Assembly (NCBI RefSeq): GCF_000272405.2 | Contig: NZ_AJZM02000378.1 | Span: 1-64,000, forward strand | DNA: 64,000 bases | Origin: Vibrio tasmaniensis 1F-187 | Lineage (GTDB): Bacteria > Pseudomonadota > Gammaproteobacteria > Enterobacterales > Vibrionaceae | Reading direction: 5' to 3' | Shown: positions 25,947-35,390 of the stretch, in pieces | How the letters are laid out: each line of letters opens with the position of its first letter | Numbering within the stretch: position 1 is the stretch's first letter | Translations under genes and position numbers: made by a program | The notes under the pieces: model-generated | What the model saw: only the letters and a program-made list of their open reading frames with translations | The model's database searches: none | Told to the model about the DNA's origin: nothing

Positions 25947-27200
25947 ATGAACACAACAACTTCTTCGGCAAATGCCGTTACAGATACAAGCAAGTTTAAC
26001 TATAAAGATTTTACCTGGTGTCTATCACTATTCGGTACAGCAGTTGGCGCTGGTGTACTATTCCTTCCAATCAAAGCTGGTGCGGGTGGTTTTTGGCCAC
26101 TAGTTATCCTAGCTTTAATCGCGGCACCAATGACTTGGTTCGCACACAAATCTCTAGCTCGTTTCGTACTGTCTTCTAAGAACCCTGAAGCAGATATTAC
26201 AGACACAGTTGAAGAACACTTCGGTAAGACTGGCGCGAACCTTATTACTTTCGCTTACTTTTTCGCTATCTACCCAATCGTTCTTATCTACGGTGTTGGT
26301 ATTACAAACACAGTTGACTCTTTCCTAGTAAACCAAATGGGCATGGAATCTATTCCTCGTCCTCTTCTTTCTGGTGCACTTATCCTTGCTATGACAGCAG
26401 GTGTTGTATTCGGTAAAGAGCTGATGCTTAAAGCAACTTCAGCAATGGTTTACCCACTAGTATTCATCCTACTAGCATTGTCTTTCTACCTAGTTCCTGA
26501 TTGGAACACTTCAATGATGGAAACAAGCCCAGAATGGTCAGCAATGCCTTCTATTATCTGGCTTGCGATTCCAATCATCGTGTTCTCTTTCAACCACAGC
26601 CCAATCATTTCACAGTTCTCTAAAGAGCAACGTCGTGTATACGGTGAAGACGCGGTTAAGAAAACTGACGCGATCACTGGTGGCGCAGCAATGATGCTGA
26701 TGGGTTTTGTAATGTTCTTCGTTTTCTCTGTAGTACTTTCTCTATCTCCAGAGCAACTAGCAACAGCGCAATCTCAAAACATCTCTGTACTTTCTTACCT
26801 AGCTAACGTTCACGAGTCTCCACTTATCTCTTACATGGGTCCTCTAGTAGCGTTCGCAGCAATCACTTCTAGCTACTTCGGTCACTTCCTAGGTGCTCAT
26901 GAAGGTCTTGTTGGTCTAATCAAGTCTCGCTCTGGTTCTTCAATCAGCACGATTGAGAAAGCTTCTCTAGCGTTCATCGTTGTTACAACTTGGATTGTTG
27001 CGGTAGTTAACCCAAGCATCCTAGGTATGATTGAAACAATGGGTGCTCCAATGATTGCAGCTATCCTGTTCCTAATGCCTGTATTCGCAATGAACAAAGT
27101 ACCAGCTATGGCTAAGTACAAAACTTCAGCACCTGTGCAAATCTTTACAGCTTTATGTGGTCTAGCGGCTATTAGTTCTGTAATCTACGGCGCTCTTTAA
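25947..27200 (+). CDS. sdaC: serine transporter SdaC (HAAAP family)
   Basis: 417 residues, about 11 membrane helices, beginning 'FTWCLSLFGTAVGAGVLFLPI', the amino-acid-binding unwound-helix motif of the HAAAP/STP permeases. Further family features are 'ADITDTVEEHFGKTGANLITFAYFF' in parts and 'FSFNHSPIISQF' in the middle. It imports L-serine with H+. It is followed by the L-serine deaminase, as in E. coli sdaC-sdaB. A PurR-like box overlaps its promoter. Codon use is highly biased and uniform, suggesting strong expression. Confidence 0.9.
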   Translation: MNTTTSSANAVTDTSKFNYKDFTWCLSLFGTAVGAGVLFLPIKAGAGGFWPLVILALIAAPMTWFAHKSLARFVLSSKNPEADITDTVEEHFGKTGANLITFAYFFAIYPIVLIYGVGITNTVDSFLVNQMGMESIPRPLLSGALILAMTAGVVFGKELMLKATSAMVYPLVFILLALSFYLVPDWNTSMMETSPEWSAMPSIIWLAIPIIVFSFNHSPIISQFSKEQRRVYGEDAVKKTDAITGGAAMMLMGFVMFFVFSVVLSLSPEQLATAQSQNISVLSYLANVHESPLISYMGPLVAFAAITSSYFGHFLGAHEGLVGLIKSRSGSSISTIEKASLAFIVVTTWIVAVVNPSILGMIETMGAPMIAAILFLMPVFAMNKVPAMAKYKTSAPVQIFTALCGLAAISSVIYGAL

Positions 27201-27273
27201 TCTCAAGCCCTTTTTATAAGATGACATTCATCTTATATGGCGAGGTTAGACAAAAAATATAATGATAATAAAT

Positions 27274-27308
27274 GAGCCTCCCTACTCCCCTTGGGAGGCT
27301 CTCTTTTT
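27274..27308 (+). terminator. terminator/attenuator between sdaC and sdaB, overlapping the sdaB ribosome-binding region
   Basis: Stem GAGCCTCCC / GGGAGGCTC with a 10-base loop, then CTTTTT running straight into the sdaB SD (GAGG at 27309-27312). A complete terminator this close to a start suggests control of readthrough. Confidence 0.75.
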
Positions 27309-27320
27309 GAGGTAATCGCT

Positions 27321-28682
27321 ATGATTAGTGTATTTGATATCTATAAAATCGGTGTTGGTCCATCGAGCTCACATACAGTTGGACCAATGAAAGCGGGTAA
27401 AGAATTTATTGATGACCTACGTTCAATGGGAAAATTGCGCGACATCACTAAAATCACCGTGGACGTATATGGATCACTATCACTGACAGGGAAAGGTCAC
27501 CACACAGATATCGCAATCATCATGGGTCTTGCTGGCAATACTCCTGAGCGTGTTGATATTGATTCTATTGCAGGCTTCATTGCTCGAGTAGAAGAAACTG
27601 AACGTCTACCTGTCGGTATGCACTGTCATACTGTTTCGTTCCCTCGCGACGGCGGAATGAACTTCCACACTAGCAACCTTTCTCTACACGAGAATGGCAT
27701 GAGCATTCATGCTTGGGTTGATGACGAAGTCGCATATTCAAAAACGTATTACTCAATTGGTGGTGGTTTCATCGTTGACGAAGAGAACTTCGGCAAAGAA
27801 GAAGAAAACCCAATTAAAGCACCATACGAATTCACAACAGCGGAAGAGCTGGTTAATCAGTGTAAAGAAAGTGGTCTTTCTATCAGTACACTGGTTATGA
27901 AAAACCAAGCGGCTTTCCACTCAGACGAAGAGTCTCGCACTTACTTCGCTAACATCTGGAAAACGATGCGTAAGTGTATGGATCGCGGTATGAATACTGA
28001 AGGTATCCTGCCTGGTCCACTGCGTGTACCTCGTCGTGCAGCAGCACTTCGCCAACAACTGATCACGTCAGAAAAAACAACTAACGATCCAATGACGGTT
28101 GTTGACTGGGTGAACATGTTTGCTTTCGCAGTAAACGAAGAAAACGCAGCGGGCGGTCGTGTAGTAACGGCACCAACAAACGGCGCGTGTGGCATCATCC
28201 CTGCTGTATTGGCTTACTACGATAAGTTCATCCAAACAGTGACAGAGAAAGATTACATCCGTTACTTCGCAGCGTCTGGCGCGATCGGTGGTCTTTACAA
28301 GCGTAACGCTTCTATCTCTGGTGCTGAAGTTGGCTGTCAGGGTGAAGTTGGTGTGGCATGTTCTATGGCTGCTGCTGGTCTTGCTGAGCTTATGGGTGGT
28401 AGCCCAGAGCAAGTATGTATGGCTGCAGAAATCGGCATGGAGCACAACCTAGGTCTAACGTGTGACCCAGTTGCTGGCCAAGTACAAGTTCCATGTATCG
28501 AGCGTAACGGTATTGCTGCAGTTAAAGCAATCAACTCGACTCGTATGGCACTTCGTCGCTCTTCTGCTCCGACTGTTTCTCTAGATAAAGTTATCGAAAC
28601 AATGCTAGAAACCGGTAAAGACATGAACGCTAAATACCGTGAGACTTCTCAAGGTGGTTTGGCTGTTAAGGTTGTTTGTTAA
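27321..28682 (+). CDS. sdaB: L-serine ammonia-lyase (L-serine deaminase)
   Basis: 453 residues from the ATG at 27321, chosen for its SD (TTTGAGG) and the family N-terminus 'MISVFDIYKIGVGPSSSHTVGPM'. Single-chain iron-sulfur deaminase converting L-serine to pyruvate and ammonia. The alpha domain carries 'PTNGACGIIPAVL' and 'NLGLTCDPVAGQVQVPCIERN', whose cysteines are the expected [4Fe-4S] ligands. Paired with the serine permease upstream, it makes a serine uptake and catabolism unit. The sdaA/sdaB name is by context with sdaC. Confidence 0.92.
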   Translation: MISVFDIYKIGVGPSSSHTVGPMKAGKEFIDDLRSMGKLRDITKITVDVYGSLSLTGKGHHTDIAIIMGLAGNTPERVDIDSIAGFIARVEETERLPVGMHCHTVSFPRDGGMNFHTSNLSLHENGMSIHAWVDDEVAYSKTYYSIGGGFIVDEENFGKEEENPIKAPYEFTTAEELVNQCKESGLSISTLVMKNQAAFHSDEESRTYFANIWKTMRKCMDRGMNTEGILPGPLRVPRRAAALRQQLITSEKTTNDPMTVVDWVNMFAFAVNEENAAGGRVVTAPTNGACGIIPAVLAYYDKFIQTVTEKDYIRYFAASGAIGGLYKRNASISGAEVGCQGEVGVACSMAAAGLAELMGGSPEQVCMAAEIGMEHNLGLTCDPVAGQVQVPCIERNGIAAVKAINSTRMALRRSSAPTVSLDKVIETMLETGKDMNAKYRETSQGGLAVKVVC

Positions 28683-28740
28683 TTAACATTAGTTTGCTAA
28701 TAGCCTCTAACACAGCTTGCTTGGTAACGAGCAAATAATA

Positions 28741-28771
28741 AAAAAGGAACGCCGATGCGTTCCTTTTTTTC
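28741..28771. terminator. terminator after sdaB
   Basis: Stem AAAAAGGAACGC / GCGTTCCTTTTT with a CGAT loop, and T's after it. It can also serve the converging permease gene. Confidence 0.85.
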
Positions 28772-28836
28772 TATCTAAATTCCGGCCACTTATATCTAAG
28801 ATGCTCGATTTGCATCTTAGATAATGGGCCAAAGAA

Positions 28837-29991
28837 CTAGATCACTTGTGAGATAAGCAGGAAGCAACCAAACAGCAGTGAGAACAACATCATTGCGCTG
28901 CCACCTTCTGCTCGGTATCTATCATCAGCAACTTTCATGAAGCGCTGCTTGTGAACCATCACCAGAGGAACAAACACCGCTAGGATCACCAAGATGATAC
29001 CTGCGTAATTCAGCACTTGTAGGAACTTGTCTGCAGCAAGCAATGAACCCGCTAACGGCAAGATAAAGCTAATGCAGTACGTTACCGCTGTATTTTGGTT
29101 GAACATGTCTTTGTTCTGGTTGAACAACGCCATCGCCACACCAAAGAAAGAGGTCAACAACGCCAAGCCCGTGAAGGTAGACAGAACGTTACCCACCCAA
29201 TGAGACTGAGCCTCAAAAGCCGCCATCAAATCTGATACGTTCTTAAAGCTTCTAAATTGCTCTTCGCTCAAGTTACCGACCACAGCAAACAACCAACATA
29301 AGTAACACACTAATGGGATCAGAGAACCGACGATCACCATGTTACGCAGCTGTTTGTCTGTCGCTTCGTGGTTGTAAGAAACCAAGGTTGGAATCACAAC
29401 CATAAAGCCAAAGCTCGTAAACAGGATGGCACTGGTTTTGATTAGATCGACGTGGTCATGACTGGTTACCTGCACCAAGTTTTCTTGCGTGATGCTCGGC
29501 GCTAAGAACACCATGGTTGCAAACAAGCTAGCAAGCATCACGAAGAACAATGCACGGTTGAGTTTATCAATCACTCCGGTGCCACTTGCGACTACAGCAC
29601 CAGCAAGTAACGTAAACACGACTTGGCTCGTGGTCGCGGTGAGTTCAACGCCAAAGTTAGACAGCAACTTGCTCAGCAAGTCGCCCGCGCCCAAAATGTA
29701 AGCCATCAATAGGCAAATCAATAGCGCGTAAAGTAGGCCGTTGGTAATCAACTGCCCTTGTTTGCCCAGAGTTTTTCGAGCAATAGAGTTCAACCCTAGA
29801 CCGCCACCGGCTTTGATGGTCGCTTCTAGAAGTAATAATGCTGCGTAAGTGGTGCCGAAACAGATCAGAACCATCAGCAGTGTGCCGTAAAGCAATCCAA
29901 ATTGAGCTAATACCATTGGGATCGCAAGCATACCAGCACCGAGAGCGGTACCAGCGATAATTAGGGAGCTACCCATCATTTTAATATTCAT
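28837..29991 (-). CDS. aromatic amino-acid permease (HAAAP family; Tyr/Trp transporter type)
   Basis: 384 residues, about 11 membrane helices. It starts 'GSSLIIAGTALGAGMLAIPM' and continues 'TTYAALLLLEATIKAGGGLG', typical of the TyrP/Mtr/TnaB branch of the HAAAP family, which imports tyrosine, tryptophan or phenylalanine with H+. I cannot fix the substrate. TyrR, a regulator of such genes, is encoded in this window. Two short open frames lie upstream on the same strand; one ends in a Tyr/Phe-rich run. No strong SD is visible before the ATG, which fits coupling to the leader. Confidence 0.88.
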   Translation of the reverse strand: MNIKMMGSSLIIAGTALGAGMLAIPMVLAQFGLLYGTLLMVLICFGTTYAALLLLEATIKAGGGLGLNSIARKTLGKQGQLITNGLLYALLICLLMAYILGAGDLLSKLLSNFGVELTATTSQVVFTLLAGAVVASGTGVIDKLNRALFFVMLASLFATMVFLAPSITQENLVQVTSHDHVDLIKTSAILFTSFGFMVVIPTLVSYNHEATDKQLRNMVIVGSLIPLVCYLCWLFAVVGNLSEEQFRSFKNVSDLMAAFEAQSHWVGNVLSTFTGLALLTSFFGVAMALFNQNKDMFNQNTAVTYCISFILPLAGSLLAADKFLQVLNYAGIILVILAVFVPLVMVHKQRFMKVADDRYRAEGGSAMMLFSLLFGCFLLISQVI

Positions 29992-30060
29992 TGTTTTTAA
30001 CTTATTTGTTTAGTTTTTATAGGTGTGAGTCTTCGTACATCAAGCGGATGACAAAGGAGT

Positions 30061-30258
30061 TCAGATAGAAATAAAGTTATAAAACGAATAACAATAGGAG
30101 CGATAAGCAGTAAAAAAGCGTGCAGAGATGTTGTCGAACAAGGTGTTCAAAGGGGAGCTTGTCTTAAAAGAGGTAAAACGAGAAGCGTGAGTTTGCGTTA
30201 AGTGATGTGGTGAACCTTCTGTAGGTTCAATAATCGGCGATGTAATCTTGAATTTCAT
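30061..30258 (-). CDS. possible leader ORF upstream of the aromatic permease
   Basis: An open frame of about 65 codons from the ATG at 30258 (a TTG at 30270 also exists), with GGA seven bases before the ATG. It ends 70 bp before the permease start. Its last 18 residues are packed with aromatics ('TAYRSYCYSFYNF'): four Tyr and several Phe, but no Trp. That would suit a leader whose translation senses charged tRNA-Tyr or tRNA-Phe. No conventional terminator hairpin lies between it and the permease, so a rho-dependent or coupling mechanism would be needed. Chance is possible. Confidence 0.35.
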   Translation of the reverse strand: MKFKITSPIIEPTEGSPHHLTQTHASRFTSFKTSSPLNTLFDNISARFFTAYRSYCYSFYNFISI

Positions 30259-30278
30259 GTATGTGTCCAATAATTAAG

Positions 30279-30461
30279 TCACATTCCATAGTATTTGAAG
30301 CAGCGCATCCATTGCTGCCCTACCTCTGTCATTAGAGGTATTTTCATCTTATCGAATGAGCTTTGAAACACAACGCTATAACCACATTTTTTGCTATTAA
30401 ATTGAACAAAACAGCCATTTGGATACAAATCGACCACCAAACCGCGTAAAACAATAATCAT
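30279..30461 (-). CDS. uncertain small ORF upstream of the permease leader
   Basis: A 60-codon frame ending 'WMRCFKYYGM' just before the possible leader ORF. No SD is visible. It contains a 7-bp hairpin TACCTCT/AGAGGTA (30321-30340). It could be a decayed gene, part of a leader, or chance. Confidence 0.2.
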   Translation of the reverse strand: MIIVLRGLVVDLYPNGCFVQFNSKKCGYSVVFQSSFDKMKIPLMTEVGQQWMRCFKYYGM

Positions 30462-30546
30462 TATTAATAAAAAGCGGAACTATACCCCCCCACCCCATTA
30501 ACAACAAAGCTTGTATAAAGAGCACCCAAACATATATGACAGCTAC

Positions 30547-30573
30547 AAAAAAGGCGCTCTTGTAAGCGCCTTT
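30547..30573 (-). terminator. queD terminator
   Basis: Stem AGGCGCT / AGCGCCT with a 6-base loop, and six T's following on the minus strand. It lies beyond the 15-bp repeat array. Confidence 0.8.
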
Positions 30574-30580
30574 CGTTCGA

Positions 30581-30715
30581 TTATAGCTTTTAAGGCTATA
30601 ACCTTGAAAGCTATAGTATTGAAGACTGTTGCCTTGATAGCTGTATCTTTGATAGCTGTATCTTTGAAATCTACAGCATCGAAGACTTTAGCATCACAAA
30701 CTACAGCATCGAAAC
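30581..30715. repeat. degenerate tandem array, 15-bp period, about nine copies
   Basis: Units such as ctgtatctttgatag repeat with exact 15-bp spacing: 30596, 30611, 30626, 30641, 30656, 30671, 30686 and 30701, plus a weaker copy at 30581. The array starts two bases after the queD stop codon and ends before its terminator. In the queD frame the region stays open for 57 codons. Confidence 0.8.
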
Positions 30716-30716
30716 C

Positions 30717-31079
30717 TTATTCACCGCGGTAGATACAACCCGCTGTACATGTTTCTTTAATCTCAACCTTGCTCAAAAGTGGCAAGCTTGGTTTAAGTTC
30801 ATTCCAGATCCACTTAGCCAATACTTCACTTGTCGGGTTTTCTAAACCTTCAATGTCGTTTAGGTAGTAGTGGTCTAAACGGGCGTAAATTGGTTTGAAT
30901 ACAGCTTTAATTTCAGAAAAGTCGATTACCCAACCTGTATGCGGGTCAACTTCGCCTTCTACGTACAAACGAACAAGAAAAGAGTGACCATGCAAACGAC
31001 CGCACTTATGCCCTTCTGGCACGTGTGGAAGATGGTGGGCTGCTTCAAACATAAACTCTTTGTATAACTCAGTTCTCAT
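30717..31079 (-). CDS. queD: 6-carboxy-5,6,7,8-tetrahydropterin synthase (QueD)
   Basis: 120 residues from the ATG at 31079, which matches the family N-terminus; a longer frame to 31127 lacks support. It converts 7,8-dihydroneopterin triphosphate to 6-carboxytetrahydropterin in queuosine and 7-deazaguanine synthesis. Zinc ligands are His16, His30 and His32 ('FEAAHHLPH', 'CGRLHGHSF') and the catalytic Cys is Cys26. '[10 protein letters not shown]' and 'LDHYYLND' are also family motifs. No other que gene is adjacent. Confidence 0.92.
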   Translation of the reverse strand: MRTELYKEFMFEAAHHLPHVPEGHKCGRLHGHSFLVRLYVEGEVDPHTGWVIDFSEIKAVFKPIYARLDHYYLNDIEGLENPTSEVLAKWIWNELKPSLPLLSKVEIKETCTAGCIYRGE

Positions 31080-31406
31080 TGTGTTTCTCAGGCTAAAAAA
31101 ATGACACGCAATATTACGTAAAACCAATACACACTACAAGTTCTATCACCACTGTACGGCCTTATTAGCTGCAAGGAGGGAGCTTGTTGCTAGCCACTCA
31201 CTTAAGTCACAATAAAACACATATAAAGATGGCTTGAAAATCACCATACGCTTAACCCTCTCGCCAAATGAGAAACAAACCCGCTACATCACAGAAACAT
31301 AACCACAACCGGAGTGTGGTCACACAATCGGTTATACCCCATAGGTGGTAGAGCCGCTTACACGTAAAGTATGCATGTCATTATACTTAATAAAAACAAA
31401 CACCTT

Positions 31407-33041
31407 ATGCGCTCAACAATCACCTTTAAAATCCTAGTAGCCCTCGCCATTGTGTTCACTTTCTTGCTTGCAATATCGACTTACTTTCAATATTCGCAGC
31501 AAAAGCAACTTGTAAACTCGGTGTTAAGTGAGCAGCTTCACGATAAGGCAAGCAACTATTTCGATAGCCTTAATATGATGATGCTGACTGGCACCATGGC
31601 ACAAAAAGAGACCCTTCGTCAGAAAGCGTTAGCGCAAGAAGGCATTGAAAATGTTCGTGTACTGCGCGCCGATGCAGTGAGCAAATTGTACGGACCTGGC
31701 AATGACAACCAAACACCTATTGATGATATCGATAAACGAGCGCTAGCAGGCGAAACTGTTATCGAACCCTTTTCTGCCGATTGGGGTAAAGGCTTGGTTA
31801 TTGCTCTGCCAATGAAGTCGAGCGAGAACTATCGCGGCACCAATTGTGTGGCATGTCATATGGCACCAGAAGGTGAAGTATTAGGCGCGATTCGCCTAGA
31901 ATATAACCTCAGCCACGTTAACGCGCTGATCAACACTCAAACCATGGCTGCTATAGGCATTATGGCGGTTATCTCCTTCGCCGGGTTTGTTCTTACGATG
32001 GGATTAATTCGTAAGATTATCGTTCGCCCTCTTCAACAGACTTCGCGGTTTATGACCCAAGTAAGCAGCGATAAAAACCTGTCCACTCGTTTGCCCGAAC
32101 AAAGTAAAGATGAGATTGGCACGCTGGCTAACGCCATCAACTCGTTCATGGGAACCGTTTCTAACAGCTTAGAAAAGGTACAAGATACTTCGCACAAACT
32201 GAATGCGTCAGCCAATCAACTGACTAGCGTTGCTCAAATTACCGAGCAAGCCGCCAGCGATCAACAAAACGAAACCACAGAAGTGCAAAACAATGTCGAA
32301 GGAATACAAGCACAACAGGTCAATGTAGAACAAGCCACTTTAACCGCGTCAGAACTCATCAATCACACCTCAGATGTGGCTTGTAAGAGTGCTAACCAAG
32401 CACATGATGCAAGTAGTGAGATTAAGAATCTAGTGAGCAGTATCGAAGAAGTGAAACACAAGATACAAACACTTAATGAGCAAACTGGAGAAGTCTCTTC
32501 AATATTGAGTGTGATTCGTGGCATTGCCGACCAAACCAACCTTCTAGCCTTGAATGCAGCGATTGAAGCGGCTCGAGCGGGAGAACAAGGTCGCGGCTTT
32601 GCGGTAGTGGCAGATGAAGTTCGTAATCTTGCATCACGAACGGCAGAGGCTACTGGCAGTATTGAGTCTATCATTCATCAGTTCCAACAAGGCAGTGAAG
32701 AATCGCTGAATTCTGCTGACCTCGTTTGCGAACAAGCACATCAAAGCTCGACAGATATCGACGCACTGTCCGTTGAAATGAACGGTGTCGTTGAAGAAAT
32801 GAAACAAGTGTTAGCTCATGCACAAAATATTCAGCAACAGACGCAATCCACCACACAAGCAACCCAAGATGTGCAACAAAAAGTTGAAACCATCACTTCT
32901 CACGCCGACAACACATCGCAGTCTGCAGCTGAAACTCGTGGAATCAGTAATGATTTAGAAGAGCTGTCGGATCACCTTGAATCTCTTATCAACCAATTCA
33001 CCTTATCGAACTCAAATACCAACGATAAAGGTCAGTCATAG
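31407..33041 (+). CDS. methyl-accepting chemotaxis protein with periplasmic c-type heme motif
   Basis: 544 residues from the ATG at 31407; an earlier ATG at 31371 would add twelve. TM1 is about 6-28. The periplasmic domain (about 29-180) ends with C-V-A-C-H (Cys147 to His151) within '[19 protein letters not shown]', a CxxCH heme c attachment site, as in Tll0287/DUF3365-type heme sensor domains. TM2 is about 184-204, then HAMP (about 205-258) and a cytoplasmic signalling coil with the hairpin '[21 protein letters not shown]'. It likely senses redox state or a gas, or a ligand on the heme, and signals to CheA. No C-terminal CheR-tether pentapeptide is seen. Confidence 0.9.
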   Translation: MRSTITFKILVALAIVFTFLLAISTYFQYSQQKQLVNSVLSEQLHDKASNYFDSLNMMMLTGTMAQKETLRQKALAQEGIENVRVLRADAVSKLYGPGNDNQTPIDDIDKRALAGETVIEPFSADWGKGLVIALPMKSSENYRGTNCVACHMAPEGEVLGAIRLEYNLSHVNALINTQTMAAIGIMAVISFAGFVLTMGLIRKIIVRPLQQTSRFMTQVSSDKNLSTRLPEQSKDEIGTLANAINSFMGTVSNSLEKVQDTSHKLNASANQLTSVAQITEQAASDQQNETTEVQNNVEGIQAQQVNVEQATLTASELINHTSDVACKSANQAHDASSEIKNLVSSIEEVKHKIQTLNEQTGEVSSILSVIRGIADQTNLLALNAAIEAARAGEQGRGFAVVADEVRNLASRTAEATGSIESIIHQFQQGSEESLNSADLVCEQAHQSSTDIDALSVEMNGVVEEMKQVLAHAQNIQQQTQSTTQATQDVQQKVETITSHADNTSQSAAETRGISNDLEELSDHLESLINQFTLSNSNTNDKGQS

Positions 33042-33070
33042 GCCGTTAGAACTCCCCTAGCGACATCAAC

Positions 33071-33100
33071 AAAAAAGCGCTCAAAGATGAGCGCTTTATC
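33071..33100 (+). terminator. terminator after the chemoreceptor gene
   Basis: Stem AAAGCGCTC / GAGCGCTTT with a 6-base loop. The downstream tail is only moderately U-rich; upstream A's could serve the opposite strand. Confidence 0.7.
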
Positions 33101-33127
33101 TTCATAACAATGTCTAGTTCGGGCTTT

Positions 33128-33164
33128 AAGATTTTAAGATTTTAAGATTTTAAGATTTTAAGAG
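33128..33164. repeat. 8-bp tandem repeat
   Basis: The unit aagatttt occurs four times in perfect tandem, followed by a partial copy. It is intergenic between converging genes, just past the SulP gene stop. Confidence 0.8.
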
Positions 33165-33179
33165 CACCTTAAACCACGA

Positions 33180-34670
33180 TTAGTGCGTAATGGAAACCGC
33201 GGTTAAATCTTTATGCTTGTGGTACATCGCGTGCTTGAATATCAGATTCGCACTCACGGTATCCATTCCTGCGACCTCTACATAAGCACCCTTTTTTCGG
33301 AACTTAAACACGACCTTATCAAGCGCCTCAACCGACGTGTTATCTAGGAACGATGCATCCGATATATCGATCGTCACTAAAGACGTGGCCTTGTCATAGT
33401 CAAATAGATCGACAAACGCATCTGAAGAAGCAAAAAAGACATGGCCTTTTACTCGATGGGTGGTGTGCAGTTCGTTAGTCACCACTTCATCAGATATAAA
33501 GACCATCGACTTGCTGGCATGCGCATAAAACAAAGCTGACAACACCACGCCAACTGCAACACCTATCGCGAGATTGTGCGTAAACACCACCACCGCTACG
33601 GTCGCTAGCATCGTCACATTAGTAGGGAGCGTGTGATCTTTAAGTTCAACAACAGAACGCCATGAAAACGTGCCGATTGAAACCATGATCATCACAGACA
33701 CTAAAGCCGCCATCGGTATCAGCTTCAACCAATCAGAAACAAACACCACCATTAGCAACAAAACAACCCCAGCGATCATACTGGATAATCGGGTTAAGCC
33801 ACCTGATTTGATGTTAATGATCGACTGACCGATCATCGCACACCCCGCCATACCACCAAATAGTGAGGCAACGATGTTCGCTACTCCCTGCCCTTTACAC
33901 TCATTGTTTTTATTGCTTTCAGTATCGGTCAGATCATCGACTATGGTCGCTGTCATCAAAGATTCCAGTAAGCCAACCAGAGATAGAGCGATAGAGTATG
34001 GCAGGATGGTTGCAAGCGTATCGAACGTGAATGGGATATTAGGAATCAAGAATACCGGCAGTGAATCGGGAAGCTTGCCCATATCGCCAATCGTTCTGAC
34101 ATCTAAACCAAATAACAAACTAATGATTGTCAGGGCAACAATAGCGACCAATGGAGAAGGTATCGCACGACCAAACTTGGGAAAATAAGGAAGCAGATAA
34201 ATGATCGCCAAACCCAAAGCGACTAACACGTAAACGCTCGAAGGGACGTTGATCAACTCAGGGAGCTGAGCCATAAAGATAAGAATAGCGAGCGCGTTAA
34301 CAAACCCAGTAATCACCGATTTGGAAACGAAATTCATCAGATTACCAAGCTTAAGGTATCCAGCCGCGATTTGAATGACGCCAGCAAGAAATGACGCTGC
34401 GAGTAGATACTCTAGCCCGTGTTCTCTCACCAAGGTGACCATTAATAGCGCCATAGCGCCTGTTGCACCGGAAATCATTCCCGGACGACTGCCAACCAAA
34501 GCAGTGACGACACAAATACAGAACGAGGCATAGAGCCCTACTTTAGGGTCAACGCCTGCAATAATTGAAAATGCGATGGCTTCAGGGATCAATGCGAGTG
34601 CAACCACAATCCCAGATAATGAATCTCCTTTAACGTTTGATAACCAGCGTTTTTTTAAATAATTAAGCAT
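33180..34670 (-). CDS. SulP-family anion transporter with STAS domain
   Basis: 496 residues: a membrane domain of 10-14 helices (about 20-385) with SulP features ('[23 protein letters not shown]' in parts, '[15 protein letters not shown]', '[12 protein letters not shown]'), then a C-terminal STAS domain (about 395-490, '[23 protein letters not shown]'). The family carries sulfate, bicarbonate or dicarboxylates. Marine members are often Na+-dependent bicarbonate transporters of the BicA type. The substrate cannot be decided. It has a long (about 700 bp) upstream region shared with asnS. Confidence 0.88.
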   Translation of the reverse strand: MLNYLKKRWLSNVKGDSLSGIVVALALIPEAIAFSIIAGVDPKVGLYASFCICVVTALVGSRPGMISGATGAMALLMVTLVREHGLEYLLAASFLAGVIQIAAGYLKLGNLMNFVSKSVITGFVNALAILIFMAQLPELINVPSSVYVLVALGLAIIYLLPYFPKFGRAIPSPLVAIVALTIISLLFGLDVRTIGDMGKLPDSLPVFLIPNIPFTFDTLATILPYSIALSLVGLLESLMTATIVDDLTDTESNKNNECKGQGVANIVASLFGGMAGCAMIGQSIINIKSGGLTRLSSMIAGVVLLLMVVFVSDWLKLIPMAALVSVMIMVSIGTFSWRSVVELKDHTLPTNVTMLATVAVVVFTHNLAIGVAVGVVLSALFYAHASKSMVFISDEVVTNELHTTHRVKGHVFFASSDAFVDLFDYDKATSLVTIDISDASFLDNTSVEALDKVVFKFRKKGAYVEVAGMDTVSANLIFKHAMYHKHKDLTAVSITH

Positions 34671-35390
34671 GTAATTCTCTTTTACTTGTACAGCCAGTCC
34701 TGCCTTGTTGAGACATAATTTGATCGACTGTTTTTCTTGAATGAGCGAGCGCTCGAAAAGTGCGGGTGTAGAGAGAATGCAGGGGTTAAGGCGGCGTAAT
34801 TAACACGTGAACATTAAACTCCTTTAGTGGGTGATTGTTTAGTAGAATGAAATCAACACCTGTGCTTTTTTTTATCGCGTTTGTCCTACACAGGTCAGAA
34901 TGGCTGACAATATAGAGTGAGTGCCACTTTAATCACACGACCAATATTGCAAACAAAGGTTTCGAATATTAACGCTTCTTAATCCGGCCAAAAACCGCTA
35001 GCGGACTCGATTTCAGCCAGCTCTATGTTGTAATCAACTTCAGTTCATGTCATTTCAATCACTCTGCTCACATCGATTTACAAGGTATTGAAGAATACTT
35101 AACCATTAGCGCTAGCGCACCTCCTTAGCACTCAAACAAATACCAAACAGAAAGCCAAATCGAACAAAAAACACACCCTAAAAGGTATTTCTGCTCAGTA
35201 GACACAATATTTCTTTCACCAAGCAAGAATAAAGGTTGAAGCTGTCGGTATGACAGGTAATATGTTCAATCGATTTAAAAAGTTTATACAACTTAATGTT
35301 TCGGCTAATTATTGTGCAAATGTATGTTTATTTGCAGCAATGCCAGAGACTTTGAGTTGAATTTGTCCCTCAATGGAGAATGAAATCAAC
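34671..35390. other. long divergent intergenic region, SulP / asnS
   Basis: 720 bp, AT-rich. On the minus strand a four-codon ORF (M-F-T-C) with an AAAGGAG SD lies at 34800-34814, and a perfect palindrome CGAGCGCTCG at 34746-34755. On the asnS side a 7-bp inverted repeat TGCAAAT/ATTTGCA spans 35315-35336. No larger gene is visible. Confidence 0.5.

Noticed and set aside
30511..30732. 73-codon plus-strand frame through the 15-bp array
   Set aside because: Open only because the repeat unit is a multiple of three; no SD and overlaps the queD terminator and 3' end.
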